Of a stretch of 38,824 bases of DNA, positions 17,633 through 26,894 are shown one piece after another. The notes below the pieces were generated by a model. That model did not search any database, had not been told where the DNA came from, and saw only the letters and a list, made by a program, of their open reading frames with translations. The stretch's first letter is position 1. Each line of letters opens with the position of its first letter. The DNA comes from Chloroflexota bacterium (lineage in GTDB: Bacteria > Chloroflexota > Anaerolineae > Caldilineales > Caldilineaceae), in NCBI GenBank assembly GCA_024277175.1, contig JAJRVT010000208.1:1-38824 (forward strand), given 5' to 3'. A program made the translations under genes and the position numbers.

Positions 17633-18430
17633 TTACTCGCTGGCTGTAGAATCATCTTTGAGCGGCGATACACCCGGATGATAAACTGCTTCGGGGTTGC
17701 CGGCGAAAGGAGATGGCCCCATTTCCTTTCGGGCAGGTAGCCCCAGGAGGCGACGGATGACGCCCTCGACGCTGTTATCGGCGGCTCCGGTAATGGCTCG
17801 GCTGGTTTTCGCCACCGAACTGGCCATGCTCAGGCTCTGCTGGCCAATCTGGTCGCTGACCAATTCAGCCAACTCGGGGCTATCCGAGAGATAGGCGACA
17901 AAATCGTCGATAATGTCCAGGGTGGTCTCGCGGGCCAGAATCCGACCCTCGACCAACTCCCCATGGCCGACGAGGACGCTTTCATTGATCTCTTCGCGCA
18001 GGCGATCAGCCATGGTCTCCACCGGCCAGCGCAGGGGGCGGCCCAGGGGATTGTCCGTCGCCCAGTCCAGCGCGCCGAAGACAGAGCGCGCCGTCCGCAG
18101 CGCGAACGAAGCGCCGCCATGGACCGCACGCACCGCACCGCGCTGGGTCCGCACGGCGGATCCCACGGCCAGATAGCGCACCAGGTCATTGCGAGACGCT
18201 TCCGCCAGATCCGCCTCGATTGGCCCCTCGGCCTCCAACTCAGCGATCTTGTCCCGATACTGGCGCAAGCGGGACAGAAGCTGATCGCCGCCTTCGGCTA
18301 AAGCGCCGATCAGAAAGCGGGTCAACAGTTCCATGCGCTCCGTATCCAACTCCTCATCGGCCGGAAGAGGCTGAATGGCTGAAGGCTGTTGAACATCAGC
18401 GGCGGGGCTGTTTTCGCTGGATGGTTCCAT
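17633..18430 (-). CDS. Soluble partner gene of the RDD protein, function unknown
   Basis: A 265-aa protein without signal peptide or clear membrane segment. The ATG at 18430 is chosen because GGAG lies five bases upstream. An acidic N terminus is followed by helical stretches. The C-terminal part (about 185-240) reads LSDSPELAELVSDQIGQQ, then AADNSVEGVIRRLLGL. As I recall, actinobacterial RDD proteins often have a similar segment fused in front of their RDD domain, ending in an 'ADD-VE-xx-RRLL' stretch. Here the same order appears as two genes five bases apart. This supports a joint role with the RDD protein, but the biochemical function is unknown. Confidence 0.72.
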   Translation of the reverse strand: MEPSSENSPAADVQQPSAIQPLPADEELDTERMELLTRFLIGALAEGGDQLLSRLRQYRDKIAELEAEGPIEADLAEASRNDLVRYLAVGSAVRTQRGAVRAVHGGASFALRTARSVFGALDWATDNPLGRPLRWPVETMADRLREEINESVLVGHGELVEGRILARETTLDIIDDFVAYLSDSPELAELVSDQIGQQSLSMASSVAKTSRAITGAADNSVEGVIRRLLGLPARKEMGPSPFAGNPEAVYHPGVSPLKDDSTASE

Positions 18431-18504
18431 ATGATCTCCGTGGTGAATCATCAAAAGGCGTCTACGTGAAGTCGAGGGAATGCCGTAAACGCGATATTTT
18501 TCAC

Positions 18505-18535
18505 AGTATACCATAGACCACATACTGCGAAGCAA
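18505..18535 (-). promoter_or_regulatory. Possible promoter of the RDD operon
   Basis: On the minus strand TTGCTT (18535-18530) and TATACT (18510-18505) are separated by 19 bases, about 75 bases before the ATG at 18430. The -10 box is good, but the spacing is long, so this is tentative. Confidence 0.35.
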
Positions 18536-18576
18536 GCCCGCGGAGAAACATGTCCAGTGGCCTCTCAAGTTGACCC

Positions 18577-18641
18577 AACCTCCGGGAGGTGGCCAAGATC
18601 ATTTCGTTTCACTGGCTTCCGGCGGCCACCTTCCGGAGGTT
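18577..18641. repeat. Long imperfect inverted repeat, AACCTCCGGGAGGTGGCC type
   Basis: Arms 18577-18594 and 18624-18641 are complementary at 17 of 18 positions, with a 29-base loop. It lies between the RDD operon promoter region and the META-gene terminator. No T-run is attached, so it is a repeat or mobile-element remnant rather than a terminator. Confidence 0.7.
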
Positions 18642-18652
18642 CACAGCGATCA

Positions 18653-18684
18653 AAATGGGGCCGGCGCGGACGCCGGCCCCATTT
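18653..18684 (-). terminator. Rho-independent terminator of the META lipoprotein gene
   Basis: A perfect 14-bp stem (AAATGGGGCCGGCG with its complement) around a 4-base loop. On the minus strand it ends in ATTTTGAT and begins 23 bases after the stop codon of the gene at 18707. The symmetrical A/T flanks could make it work weakly in both directions. Confidence 0.75.
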
Positions 18685-18706
18685 GTGAACGTCCTGGACG
18701 CCCCTT

Positions 18707-21436
18707 TTACTCAACAGGAGAGAAGATCATCTGGCCATCGGCCACATCCGTTTCCACAGTCAGAACGCCGTCCTCCACGGCATAGGTGGTTGCCGCGCTC
18801 AACTCCTGGAGGAACTCCTGCTCCAGCGAAGGCGGCAGGCAGAGGGCCTGGGTGCTGGTCAGGGGCGTCACCTGAAGTTCGCCGTCGCTGGCGGCGTATA
18901 CGCCCGTTACCTGGTTGCAGTCAGCGCGGATGCCGACAGCGCCATCCTCAGTGAACGCAATCGTGTAGCGGGTGGGATCGGGCGCTTTGGTGACATCGTC
19001 ATCGCCGCGCCGGGTTTCCTGCCAGGCCCAGACGGGACCAACCAGGTCACTGTCCACAGCGGCTACGGCCTCGGTTTCATCGCCTGTCACCAACTCGATG
19101 GTGAGGGAAGAAATCAGGGAGTCAAGATCGAGCAGATTCGGCTGCCAATCGCTCGGAAGCAACTCGTCGAGTTGGCGCGTGATCTCGACCATGTAAGCGC
19201 TGAAATCATTGGCGGCCTCATCCACTTGTTTTTGATCCAGATCGGCCAGGGTCGCGGGCAATACAGAGGCGCTCACAGGCCAACGCATGGCGATATAGAT
19301 CTGGCCGTCATCGCTCAGCCCCTGGACGTAGTAGGTGAGTCCTTCATTGGTGACTGGACCCGCCTCCTCGACGACGCGGCCCACGCCGCGCACGGCCGAG
19401 CCGCCGTTCAGGGTGAGATAGGCGGTCTGCACAGCCAGATCGTTGATCCCATCCACCGGCGGCAGGATAGGAATGGGCGGGTGCAACTGGTCGGGACGCT
19501 CCTCTAAAATGGTTTCCAACTCCGTCATGCGTTCGCTGATGGTCTCGTCATTGGCCTCGCGCCAGATGGCTTCATATTCGTAACGCGGGTAAATGTAGAT
19601 GATGGGACCGCCGACCGCCGCCTCCTCAGGCGTCTGACCGTCGAAGGTGATCACCGCATGCCTGGGCGCGCCCACCGGCTCCGGCTCGGCCGTGATGGTG
19701 TACGGCGTCGCCGGGACCACCTGCCACTGGTAGGATGACGCCACAGTCCCCAAGGTCAGGGAGACGGCTTCCTGCTCGGTCGGCAGGAGAGGCACAGAGC
19801 GGACGACCTGCTGGGTCAGGTCCTCGGGGGCTGGCTCCGTCACAGGCGCAGACGCCTCGGGTTCCGGGGTCACTTCCGCCGGGCCGGCGGCCCGGTAGTC
19901 GGCGATCAGCGAACCTTCGGCCGTGCGCAGTTGCAGTCGGTCGCCGTCGATGGCATAGACGTTGGCCTCTGTCAAAGCAGCCAGGTAGAGCGCCTCCTGC
20001 TCCATGACGCCTTCTGGCTCGGCGCACATTTTACGCGTGGTCGCGGCCGGGCCGATGGAAATGTTCGCACCGTCCACCTCGTAGGCCGCAGTATAGTTAT
20101 TGCAGCCGGCGTTGCCCGTCAGTTTGCCGTCCTTGTCGAAGACGGCTGTGATCTCGGAGCCTGCGACCAGGGAGACCACCGCCTGTTTGCCGTTGTTGTA
20201 GCCGATGGCGGTCCAGAGGGTTCCGGTCAGCTTCGTCGCCTCGCGCGGGGCGAAGGTGAGCACCGTCTCACCGGCCTCGTTGGTCATGGCCAGTTCATCG
20301 TCGGTCATGGTATAACCTGTCACCGTTCCCAGCGCAGCCGTGTAGGTCTGCTCCTGGGCCATCTGATCATCCGGGCAGGCCATCATGGTCGACGCAATGG
20401 GGCCAAAGCTGAGCTCGCTCTCCGTCGCCTGATAGTCACCGGAGTAGGTATTGCAGCCTGTGGTTCCACTGGCCTGACCGCCCTCGAAGGCGATGGTCGG
20501 CTCTGAACCAACCAGCGCCTCCTGGCTCTCACCCTGGTCATCCATGTAGGAAGCCAGTTGCCAGGAAGAGCCGTCCAGAGGCGACCCCGCGGACGGCAAC
20601 GCGCCCATTGCCGGCGCGCCCGCGGCCCCGCTGATCTCGGCGGTGGCGGTCGTTTCCGCGGTGCCCGTCACCCCGGCGGTTTCGGTCATCCCTGCGGTCT
20701 CAGTCATCCCCATCGTCTCGGTGACGCCGATGGAATCGCTGACGCCGGCGGATTCGATCGTCCCCAGGACCACTTCGTTGGTCTGGGTTAGTTCGCCGTC
20801 CTGATATTCATAGGTGCGCTCCACCTGCTGAGTGGGACAGCACATGGCGTCGTCCGGCCCCTGAGTCACCAAATCAACCACAATCTGGTTATCGGCGATG
20901 GCGAGCGAGTCAATCTGCACCCGATCACCCAGGTTGGCGGTGGCCACGTTCACCAGCTCGCCGTCCTGCTCCATCACCAGCGCCAGGTCGTAAAAGGTGC
21001 CGCTGCCGCCGCCGTCGGAGACTAACACCACCACGGCCGCCGACTGGCCGTCGATCTCGCCCGTGGCCACGTTGTCCGTCAGCATGACCTGTATCTTACT
21101 TGCAGAGCCGGGAGCCGCCTCTTCGCTGTACTCGCCATCCTCCAGCGGAGCCACGCCCTCCTCCGTCATTTCGGACTTGTATTCCATGTTAGCCAGCGCC
21201 GTCATCAGCTCCTCGCCGCTTGGCATGGCGGGGGCCGTCTCGACAGGGGCCTCGGTCGCAGTCGCCTCAGCCTCGGTTTCCGTCGCCGCTTCGGTTGGGG
21301 CCGCAGTGGGTTCCGGCGCCGTTGTGGCCGTTGGCGCGGGGGCGGGCGTTGGCGTCGCTTTCTTTCCACCGCAGGCTGCCAGCGTTAAAGCCGTGACGGC
21401 CATCAATGCAGTGATAATCAACCATTTTCGTGACAT
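18707..21436 (-). CDS. Large lipoprotein with three META (HslJ-like) domains
   Basis: A 909-aa surface lipoprotein. The ATG at 21436 has AAGGACAGTCAG upstream and a signal ending LTLAAC with the lipidated cysteine at C22. A Thr/Pro/Glu/Ala linker follows (about 25-80), then an unassigned domain. A degenerate repeat of TETAGMTETAGVTGTA type comes next, then two adjacent META domains marked by GTTGCNTYSGDY and GNAGCNNYTAAY. A long middle domain of unknown type includes IIYIYPRYEYEAIWR. A third META domain at the C terminus is marked by RADCNQVTGVY. Each META domain has the paired cysteine pattern GCN...MxC (the third: DCN...LC). META domains occur in HslJ and inhibitor-like proteins; the role here is unknown. 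It is transcribed alone and ends in a strong terminator. Confidence 0.85.
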   Translation of the reverse strand: MSRKWLIITALMAVTALTLAACGGKKATPTPAPAPTATTAPEPTAAPTEAATETEAEATATEAPVETAPAMPSGEELMTALANMEYKSEMTEEGVAPLEDGEYSEEAAPGSASKIQVMLTDNVATGEIDGQSAAVVVLVSDGGGSGTFYDLALVMEQDGELVNVATANLGDRVQIDSLAIADNQIVVDLVTQGPDDAMCCPTQQVERTYEYQDGELTQTNEVVLGTIESAGVSDSIGVTETMGMTETAGMTETAGVTGTAETTATAEISGAAGAPAMGALPSAGSPLDGSSWQLASYMDDQGESQEALVGSEPTIAFEGGQASGTTGCNTYSGDYQATESELSFGPIASTMMACPDDQMAQEQTYTAALGTVTGYTMTDDELAMTNEAGETVLTFAPREATKLTGTLWTAIGYNNGKQAVVSLVAGSEITAVFDKDGKLTGNAGCNNYTAAYEVDGANISIGPAATTRKMCAEPEGVMEQEALYLAALTEANVYAIDGDRLQLRTAEGSLIADYRAAGPAEVTPEPEASAPVTEPAPEDLTQQVVRSVPLLPTEQEAVSLTLGTVASSYQWQVVPATPYTITAEPEPVGAPRHAVITFDGQTPEEAAVGGPIIYIYPRYEYEAIWREANDETISERMTELETILEERPDQLHPPIPILPPVDGINDLAVQTAYLTLNGGSAVRGVGRVVEEAGPVTNEGLTYYVQGLSDDGQIYIAMRWPVSASVLPATLADLDQKQVDEAANDFSAYMVEITRQLDELLPSDWQPNLLDLDSLISSLTIELVTGDETEAVAAVDSDLVGPVWAWQETRRGDDDVTKAPDPTRYTIAFTEDGAVGIRADCNQVTGVYAASDGELQVTPLTSTQALCLPPSLEQEFLQELSAATTYAVEDGVLTVETDVADGQMIFSPVE

Positions 21437-21494
21437 CTGACTGTCCTTCCTTCTGCCATGTGGCATTTACTGTTGTATTATTAGATTTTACAAC

Positions 21495-21519
21495 GGCTAT
21501 CGGCCCTTTCCCGATAGCC
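21495..21519 (-). other. Hairpin in the META-gene leader
   Basis: GGCTATCGG (21495-21503) and CCGATAGCC (21511-21519) form a perfect 9-bp stem with a 7-base loop, 60-85 bases before the META gene start. In the minus sense it is followed by GTTGTAAAATC, which has no long T-run. It may be an mRNA leader structure. Nothing else identifiable was seen in the 250-bp divergent gap. Confidence 0.5.
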
Positions 21520-21686
21520 TGCTTGCGTCTTGTTTGCAAAACAATGCACAATAGAAGTAACGATACGCCTAGCGCCATTGTTTCGCAAGTTTCCAGACCG
21601 TTCGTCTACGTTTTCGATCATGGCGATGCAGAACAGGTGAGCGCGCGTTCAAATGGCGCGCAGATATGGCTGGACGGAGATCTGAT

Positions 21687-22835
21687 ATGAGCGATTTGCG
21701 TACGACCCAGGTGAGCGTTCCCCCGGATATGATCGACTTCGGCATTGGCCAGCCTGGCTTCGATCTGTTACCCGCCCGGCTCATGCAGAGTGCGGCCGCG
21801 CGCCGGCTGGATGGCGTCGAGACTTCCTTCCTCAACTACGGCGCGGAGCAGGGAGATGGCTTCTTTCGCCAGGCCCTGGCCCGTTTCCTGAGCGATGGCT
21901 ATGACGAGGCAGTGGACCCCGACGCCCTCTTCATCACCGCCGGCGCGTCCAACGCCCTGGACCTGACCTGCACCCTCTTCACCCGTCCCGGCGATGTGGT
22001 CTTCGCGGCCGAGCCGACCTACTTCCTCGCCCTGCGCATCTTCGCCGACCACGGCCTGCGGGTGGTCCCCATCCCCACCGATGAGCAGGGGATGAACATC
22101 CAGGCGCTGGAGGATGCCCTGCGCACAGAGCGGCCAACGCTGCTCTACGTCATCCCCAGCTTTCAAAACCCGGCGGGCATGACATTGCCCATGGAACGTC
22201 GCCGTCGCCTGGCCGAGTTAGCAACCGAATATGATTTTCTGATCGCGGCGGACGAGGTCTACCATCTGCTTGCGTACACGGCCGCGCCGCCCGCGCCCAT
22301 GGCCCATTTCACCGCCGATGGACGCGTCATCTCCATCGGCTCCTTCTCCAAGATCCTGGCGCCTGGCCTGCGCTTGGGTTGGATCCAGGCCGAGCCTGCG
22401 CTGCTCCGACGTTTCGTCACCAGCGGATTGGTGGACAGTGGCGGCGGCCTCAACCCGTTTACATCGGCATTGGTGCGGGTGGCGCTGGAGGAGGGCTGGC
22501 AGGAGGAATATCTAGCTCGGCTTCGGCGCACGTACGTCCACCGCATCGACGTCATGGACGCAGTGCTGCGCGAGGAACTGGGCGGTCTGGTCGACTACAC
22601 GCGGCCGGCGGGCGGTTTCTTTTTCTGGCTGGCGCTCGCTCCGGGGATGGACAGCCAGCGCTTGCAAGCCGCGGCCAGCGCCTACCAGGTGGGCTTTCAG
22701 CCGGGCGTGCGCTTCTCCAGCCGCGGGAAACTGCACGACCGGCTGCGGCTAAGCTTTGCGTTCTATGGCGAAGATACAATCCGGGAAGGCGTGTCACGGC
22801 TGGCGCGGCTGCTGCGTGTACAAGATCCAGGATAG
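21687..22835 (+). CDS. PLP-dependent aminotransferase (MocR/LysN-like, class I/II)
   Basis: A 382-aa fold-type I aminotransferase. The PLP lysine is in SIGSFSKILAPGLRLGW. Other landmarks are LNYGAEQGDGFFRQALARFL, ITAGASNALDL, YVIPSFQNPAG and IAADEVYHLL. These are typical of the 2-aminoadipate/MocR-type branch (LysN, KAT II), here without the N-terminal GntR domain of MocR regulators. The amino-acid substrate cannot be read out. The ATG at 21687 is chosen because GGAG lies about eight bases upstream. The stop codon TAG is followed by AACACGGACTTG, a degenerate half of the family A repeat. The gene is convergent with cdsA. Confidence 0.87.
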   Translation: MSDLRTTQVSVPPDMIDFGIGQPGFDLLPARLMQSAAARRLDGVETSFLNYGAEQGDGFFRQALARFLSDGYDEAVDPDALFITAGASNALDLTCTLFTRPGDVVFAAEPTYFLALRIFADHGLRVVPIPTDEQGMNIQALEDALRTERPTLLYVIPSFQNPAGMTLPMERRRRLAELATEYDFLIAADEVYHLLAYTAAPPAPMAHFTADGRVISIGSFSKILAPGLRLGWIQAEPALLRRFVTSGLVDSGGGLNPFTSALVRVALEEGWQEEYLARLRRTYVHRIDVMDAVLREELGGLVDYTRPAGGFFFWLALAPGMDSQRLQAAASAYQVGFQPGVRFSSRGKLHDRLRLSFAFYGEDTIREGVSRLARLLRVQDPG

Positions 22836-22846
22836 AACACGGACTT
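22833..22846. repeat. Degenerate half copy of family A at the aminotransferase stop codon
   Basis: TAGAACACGGACTT resembles the family A left arm TAGAACGCGGATTT (12 of 14 bases match). Its first three bases are the stop codon of the aminotransferase gene. No right arm was found before cdsA ends at 22890. Confidence 0.5.
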
Positions 22847-22889
22847 GTGCTAATTATGCGGCCTGAGCAGTAACCATCGGGTGAGGAAT

Positions 22890-23684
22890 TCAGCGAATGG
22901 AAAAGGTGGAGACCACCATGTAGACGAAAGGAATCACGAACAGGATGCTGTCCAGACGATCGAGCATGCCCCCATGGCCGGGGAAGAGCCGCCCGGAGTC
23001 CTTGACCCCCACTTGGCGCTTGAGCATACTGATAGACAGATCACCCACCAGGGCCAGCGCACCGGCCACAGCGCCCACCAGCGCGGCGTAAAGGGGCGGC
23101 ATGGTGATGGGCAGGACGTAGGTCAGCGCAACCGCAGCCAAGGCGGCCCCTACCCAGCCGCCGATGGTTCCTTCCCAACTTTTCTTGGGGCTGAGCCGAG
23201 GCCACAGCTTGTGTTTGCCCAGGGTGACGCCAACGAAGTAGGCCGACGAGTCATTGGCCCATGTGATCAGGATGGCAAACAGGAGCCACCAGAGACCGTT
23301 GGGGCGCAGGCGTAAGGAAACGGCCTGGCCCAGGATGATTCCGATGTAGATCGCGCCCATGGCTGTGGAAAACCAGGTGTCGGCCGGTCGCTCTTCCTGG
23401 AAGAGCGCATAGGTAATGCTGAGGATCAGTCCGATGGCCAGCACATAGGAAAGGGGAAGGAATTCCGCTATCCGGCCATAGCCATTGACGGCCAATGCCA
23501 CCAACCAGATCAGCCCCAGCCAACGGGCCGGATGATAGCCGCCCTGTTCCATCATGTCATAGAATTCGAACCCCGCCAACACGGCGACCGCCACCAACAG
23601 AAGGACGCCCCAGATGCCGCCGATGTAAATGGGGATCAGGACAATGGGGATCGCAATGATCGCCACAAGAATGCGCTTTGACAT
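22890..23684 (-). CDS. cdsA: Phosphatidate cytidylyltransferase
   Basis: Makes CDP-diacylglycerol from phosphatidate and CTP in the cytoplasmic membrane, feeding phospholipid synthesis. At 264 aa it has about seven or eight hydrophobic segments from the N terminus onward. The family signature is clear near the C terminus: SPKKSWEGTIGG and then KRQVGVKDSGRLFPGHGGMLDR. It follows uppS on the same strand after a 95-bp gap, the common bacterial order uppS-cdsA. The usual next genes (dxr, rseP) are missing; the convergent aminotransferase takes that position. Confidence 0.95.
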   Translation of the reverse strand: MSKRILVAIIAIPIVLIPIYIGGIWGVLLLVAVAVLAGFEFYDMMEQGGYHPARWLGLIWLVALAVNGYGRIAEFLPLSYVLAIGLILSITYALFQEERPADTWFSTAMGAIYIGIILGQAVSLRLRPNGLWWLLFAILITWANDSSAYFVGVTLGKHKLWPRLSPKKSWEGTIGGWVGAALAAVALTYVLPITMPPLYAALVGAVAGALALVGDLSISMLKRQVGVKDSGRLFPGHGGMLDRLDSILFVIPFVYMVVSTFSIR

Positions 23685-23779
23685 GGGCTGCCGTCCAAAT
23701 GTGAATCGTGACCCGTCGTTGGGCGGGAATATTAATAGGATACTACATAATGGCCTGGAAAGGTGGACTAGCGGCGCGG

Positions 23780-24508
23780 TTATGGGTTGGGGACGCGGCC
23801 AAAACGTCGTTCGCGTCGACTGTATTCCACCAACGCCTTGTGTAACTCGGCCTCATCAAAATCGGGCCAGTAGGTGGGGGTGGTGTAATACTCGGCATAG
23901 GCGGCCTGCCAGATCAGGAAATTGCTCAAGCGCCACTCGCCGCCGGTGCGAATGATCATATCCGGATCGGGCAGATCGAGATAGAGATATTGGCTGAACA
24001 GTTCTTCAGTCAGGTCATCGGGGTCGATGCCGTCCTGGATGATGCGGCGGGTGGCGTCCAAAATTTCCGCCCGGCCACCGTAGTTGAAGGCGACGTTCAA
24101 GGTGATGCGATCGTTGTCACGCGTCACCTCCACGGCCCGGCGGATCTGCTTTTGGAGGTGCTCGTTGATCCCCTCCATGCGTCCGCTGTGGAGAATGCGC
24201 ACGCCGTTGCGGTTGAGTTGATTGAGTTGGCGTTGAATGGTAAGGCCAAGCAGGCGCATCAAACCGCGCACTTCATCCGGTGGCCGCTGCCAGTTTTCAG
24301 TCGAAAATGCGTAGATGGTCAGCACTTTGATGCCCACGCGGACTGACTCTTCCAGGATACGCTTGATGTTGTCCACGCCGGCCTGATGACCGGCCAGACG
24401 CGGCAATCCTCGCTGTTGAGCCCAGCGCCCGTTGCCATCCATGATGATCCCGATGTGATAAGGAATGGATTGGTACGTCGTTTGACTGCTGTTGACCTGA
24501 CTACCCAC
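23780..24508 (-). CDS. uppS: Undecaprenyl diphosphate synthase (isoprenyl transferase)
   Basis: A cis-prenyltransferase that makes the C55 lipid carrier for cell-wall and surface-polysaccharide synthesis. The protein is 242 aa. The catalytic aspartate is D24 in [14 protein letters not shown]. Supporting motifs are [24 protein letters not shown] and [20 protein letters not shown]. The start is GTG at 24508, with AAGGAG eight bases upstream. It lies downstream of a strong terminator after frr, so uppS-cdsA probably has its own promoter in the 194-bp gap, where I could not pick a convincing one. Confidence 0.96.
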   Translation of the reverse strand: MGSQVNSSQTTYQSIPYHIGIIMDGNGRWAQQRGLPRLAGHQAGVDNIKRILEESVRVGIKVLTIYAFSTENWQRPPDEVRGLMRLLGLTIQRQLNQLNRNGVRILHSGRMEGINEHLQKQIRRAVEVTRDNDRITLNVAFNYGGRAEILDATRRIIQDGIDPDDLTEELFSQYLYLDLPDPDMIIRTGGEWRLSNFLIWQAAYAEYYTTPTYWPDFDEAELHKALVEYSRRERRFGRVPNP

Positions 24509-24610
24509 GGTGGTGACTCCTTACCCCGATCATCCGCATCACACCTACCCTGAAATTAGCCGTCTATGGACGTTGCTACGCGGGCGCAACCGGCATGATC
24601 CCATGGAAAC

Positions 24611-24650
24611 AGAAAAAAAGTAAGGGGTGAGCGCGCCCTCACCCCTTGTC
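24611..24650 (-). terminator. Rho-independent terminator after frr
   Basis: AAGGGGTGAG (24622-24631) pairs with CTCACCCCTT (24638-24647). In the minus sense the stem is followed by ACTTTTTTTCTG, a strong U-run. It lies about 55 bases past the frr stop and separates frr from uppS. Confidence 0.9.
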
Positions 24651-24702
24651 GATCGATCACGTTCAACCTTGACGCCTCCGCTATCCCGTTGACCAGTCAA
24701 CG

Positions 24703-25260
24703 CTAGATCGTCATGATCTCTTCTTCTTTTTCCTTGGCCACGGCGTCAATCTTTTTGATATACGCGTTCGTCTTTTCCTGGATTTTTTGTTGGGCGCGGT
24801 GGAGTTCATCTTCAGAGATCATGCTTTCCCGTTCCATCTCGCGAAGGTCTTGAATATCATCGCGCCGGATGTTGCGCACGGCCACCCGGGCCTCCTCGGC
24901 GCGTTTGGCGACCATTTTCGTCAATTCGCGGCGGCGATCCTCGGTCAACGGCGGGATGGAAAGCCTGATCTGTTGGCCATCATTGCTGGGCGCCAACCCG
25001 AGATCGGACTTGGCAATGGCCTTCTCGATGGTGATGATGTCATTGGCGGCGTAGGGGCGAATGACGATCGTCTGCGCATCCGGCGCCGATATAGTCGCCA
25101 GTTGCTGCAACGGGGTCGGCATATTGTAATAATCCACAGTCAGCCATTCGACCAATGCCGGCGTCGCCCGACCGGTGCGGATCGTCATGAGATCGTTGCG
25201 CAACGCTTCGACCGCCTTTTGCATGCGTTCATCGGCATTCGCCAGAACTTCCTTGATCAT
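24703..25260 (-). CDS. frr: Ribosome recycling factor
   Basis: Releases the ribosome from mRNA after termination, together with EF-G. At 185 aa it equals the E. coli protein in length. Motifs are the N-terminal [20 protein letters not shown], the domain II strand around [17 protein letters not shown], and the C-terminal helix [20 protein letters not shown]. It follows pyrH after a 123-bp gap and is followed by a strong terminator, so pyrH-frr form one unit. Confidence 0.96.
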   Translation of the reverse strand: MIKEVLANADERMQKAVEALRNDLMTIRTGRATPALVEWLTVDYYNMPTPLQQLATISAPDAQTIVIRPYAANDIITIEKAIAKSDLGLAPSNDGQQIRLSIPPLTEDRRRELTKMVAKRAEEARVAVRNIRRDDIQDLREMERESMISEDELHRAQQKIQEKTNAYIKKIDAVAKEKEEEIMTI

Positions 25261-25383
25261 ATCCAGTCTCCTCCGTGTTGGGGCGGCCTGGTGGGAACGG
25301 CCTGAAGTGAATATCCTGTGACTATTTTAGCAAATTCCGGGCATACGCAAAAATCAACGCGACCTCCCTGCGCCACGACTCGT

Positions 25384-26103
25384 CTATGCGGTGATCATCG
25401 TCCCCACCTTTTCACCCCGGATCACCTTCTCCAGCGCGCCTTCCTGCCAGAGATTGAGCACACAGATAGGCAGGTCGTTATCCATGCACATGGCCATGGC
25501 CGTGCTGTCCATCACCCCCACGCGCATGTTGAGCGCATTGATGTAGGTCAGGTGTTCGAATTTCTTGGCGTCGGGGTTGAGTTTGGGGTCACTATCGTAT
25601 ACACCATCCACCTTGGTGGCCTTGATCAGGATCTCGGCGTCGATCTCCATGGCCCGAAGGGATGCCGCGGTGTCGGTGGTGAAATAGGGGTTGCCCGTCC
25701 CCGCGCCGAAGATGACCACGCGCCCCTTTTCCAGGTGACGCACAGCGCGACGCTGGATATAGGGTTCGGCAACAGAGCGCACTTCGATGCCCGTCAGCAC
25801 CCGGGTGGGCGCGCCTAACCGCTCCAGCGCATCCTGGATGGCCAATGAATTCATCACCGTGGCCAACATGCCCATATGGTCGGCGGTGACCCGTTCCATG
25901 CCATGTTCGAGGCCATCCTGCTTGCCGCGCCACAGATTGCCCGCGCCGATGACCACAGCGATCTGCACACCCATGTTGACCACATCGAGCACCCGCTGGG
26001 CGAGAAAATCGGCCTGGGCGGGGTCGATGCCAAACCCTTTACTCCCCGCCAGGGCCTCACCGCTCAATTTCAACAGAATGCGTCGAAATTTTAGATCCGC
26101 CAT
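25384..26103 (-). CDS. pyrH: Uridylate kinase
   Basis: Phosphorylates UMP to UDP in the cytoplasm. The 239-aa protein belongs to the amino-acid-kinase fold, with [13 protein letters not shown] near the N terminus, [13 protein letters not shown] and [15 protein letters not shown]-like [16 protein letters not shown] in the nucleotide-binding half. The ATG at 26103 lies 10 bases after AAGGAG; a GTG two codons earlier (26109) lies only four bases from it, so either could be used. It follows tsf but is separated from it by a strong terminator, so it needs its own promoter or read-through. Confidence 0.96.
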   Translation of the reverse strand: MADLKFRRILLKLSGEALAGSKGFGIDPAQADFLAQRVLDVVNMGVQIAVVIGAGNLWRGKQDGLEHGMERVTADHMGMLATVMNSLAIQDALERLGAPTRVLTGIEVRSVAEPYIQRRAVRHLEKGRVVIFGAGTGNPYFTTDTAASLRAMEIDAEILIKATKVDGVYDSDPKLNPDAKKFEHLTYINALNMRVGVMDSTAMAMCMDNDLPICVLNLWQEGALEKVIRGEKVGTMITA

Positions 26104-26198
26104 TTTCACTTTACTCCTTTGACGATTTCACTGGATGCACTGAGCTTTAATCGGAAACAGAAAATATCTGTTCTGGGGACGCTGATACGATGTTATAC

Positions 26199-26231
26199 AA
26201 AAATGCCCAGCCAGGTCGGCTGGGCATTTTC
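26199..26231 (-). terminator. Rho-independent terminator after tsf
   Basis: AAAATGCCCAGCC (26200-26212) and GGCTGGGCATTTT (26218-26230) form a perfect 13-bp stem with a 5-base loop. In the minus sense it ends in ATTTTTGTA. It begins about 11 bases past the tsf stop. Confidence 0.92.
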
Positions 26232-26241
26232 TTGCGGTTGG

Positions 26242-26838
26242 CTAACCGCCGATCTCTAAACGGGCGAAGCGGTTGACCTTGATGTTCTCACCAAGCGACG
26301 CAATGTGCTTCTTCAACAGATCCTCGATGGTAATATCATTATCTTTGACAAAGGGCTGCTCCAGCAGACAAACTTCAGAGTACCACTTGTCGATCTTCCC
26401 CTCGACGATGCGGTCGATGATATGTTCAGGCTTGCCGCTCGCCGCCATCTGCTCTCGATAGATAGCCATCTCTTTTTCGACGACGTCAGCGGGGATATCC
26501 TCCCGACTCACGTATTCGGGGCGGGTAGCCACGATATGCATGGCGATATCATAGGCCAACTGCTGGAATTCTTCGGTGCGGGCCACGAAGTCAGTCTCGC
26601 AGGCCACCTCGGCCATACCCGCCATCTTGGAGCCGGGATGGACGTAGACGCCGATGAGGCCGTCTTTGGTGTCTCGGCTGGCCTTCTTGGCCGCCGCGGA
26701 CAGCCCCTTCTTGCGCAGAAGTTCGACCGCGGCGTCGAAGTCGCCGTCGACTGCGGTCAGCGCCTTTTTACATTCGAGAACGCCGGCGTTGGTGGCGGCG
26801 CGCAACTGTTTCACCATCTGGGCGGTAATCTCAGCCAT
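26242..26838 (-). CDS. tsf: Elongation factor Ts (short form)
   Basis: Guanine-nucleotide exchange factor for EF-Tu. The N-terminal UBA-like domain carries [19 protein letters not shown], matching EF-Ts signature 1 with T-N-A in place of the more common T-G-A. Signature 2 is visible as [14 protein letters not shown]. At 198 aa it is much shorter than the E. coli form (about 280 aa) and close to the short form of Thermus, which lacks part of the duplicated core. The gene follows rpsB after 56 bases, the classic order, and is followed by a strong terminator. Confidence 0.96.
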   Translation of the reverse strand: MAEITAQMVKQLRAATNAGVLECKKALTAVDGDFDAAVELLRKKGLSAAAKKASRDTKDGLIGVYVHPGSKMAGMAEVACETDFVARTEEFQQLAYDIAMHIVATRPEYVSREDIPADVVEKEMAIYREQMAASGKPEHIIDRIVEGKIDKWYSEVCLLEQPFVKDNDITIEDLLKKHIASLGENIKVNRFARLEIGG

Positions 26839-26894
26839 TATGGGTTTCTCCTGAAAAATTTTTCTGTTGTTTCAGCAATAGCGGATCTATACCG

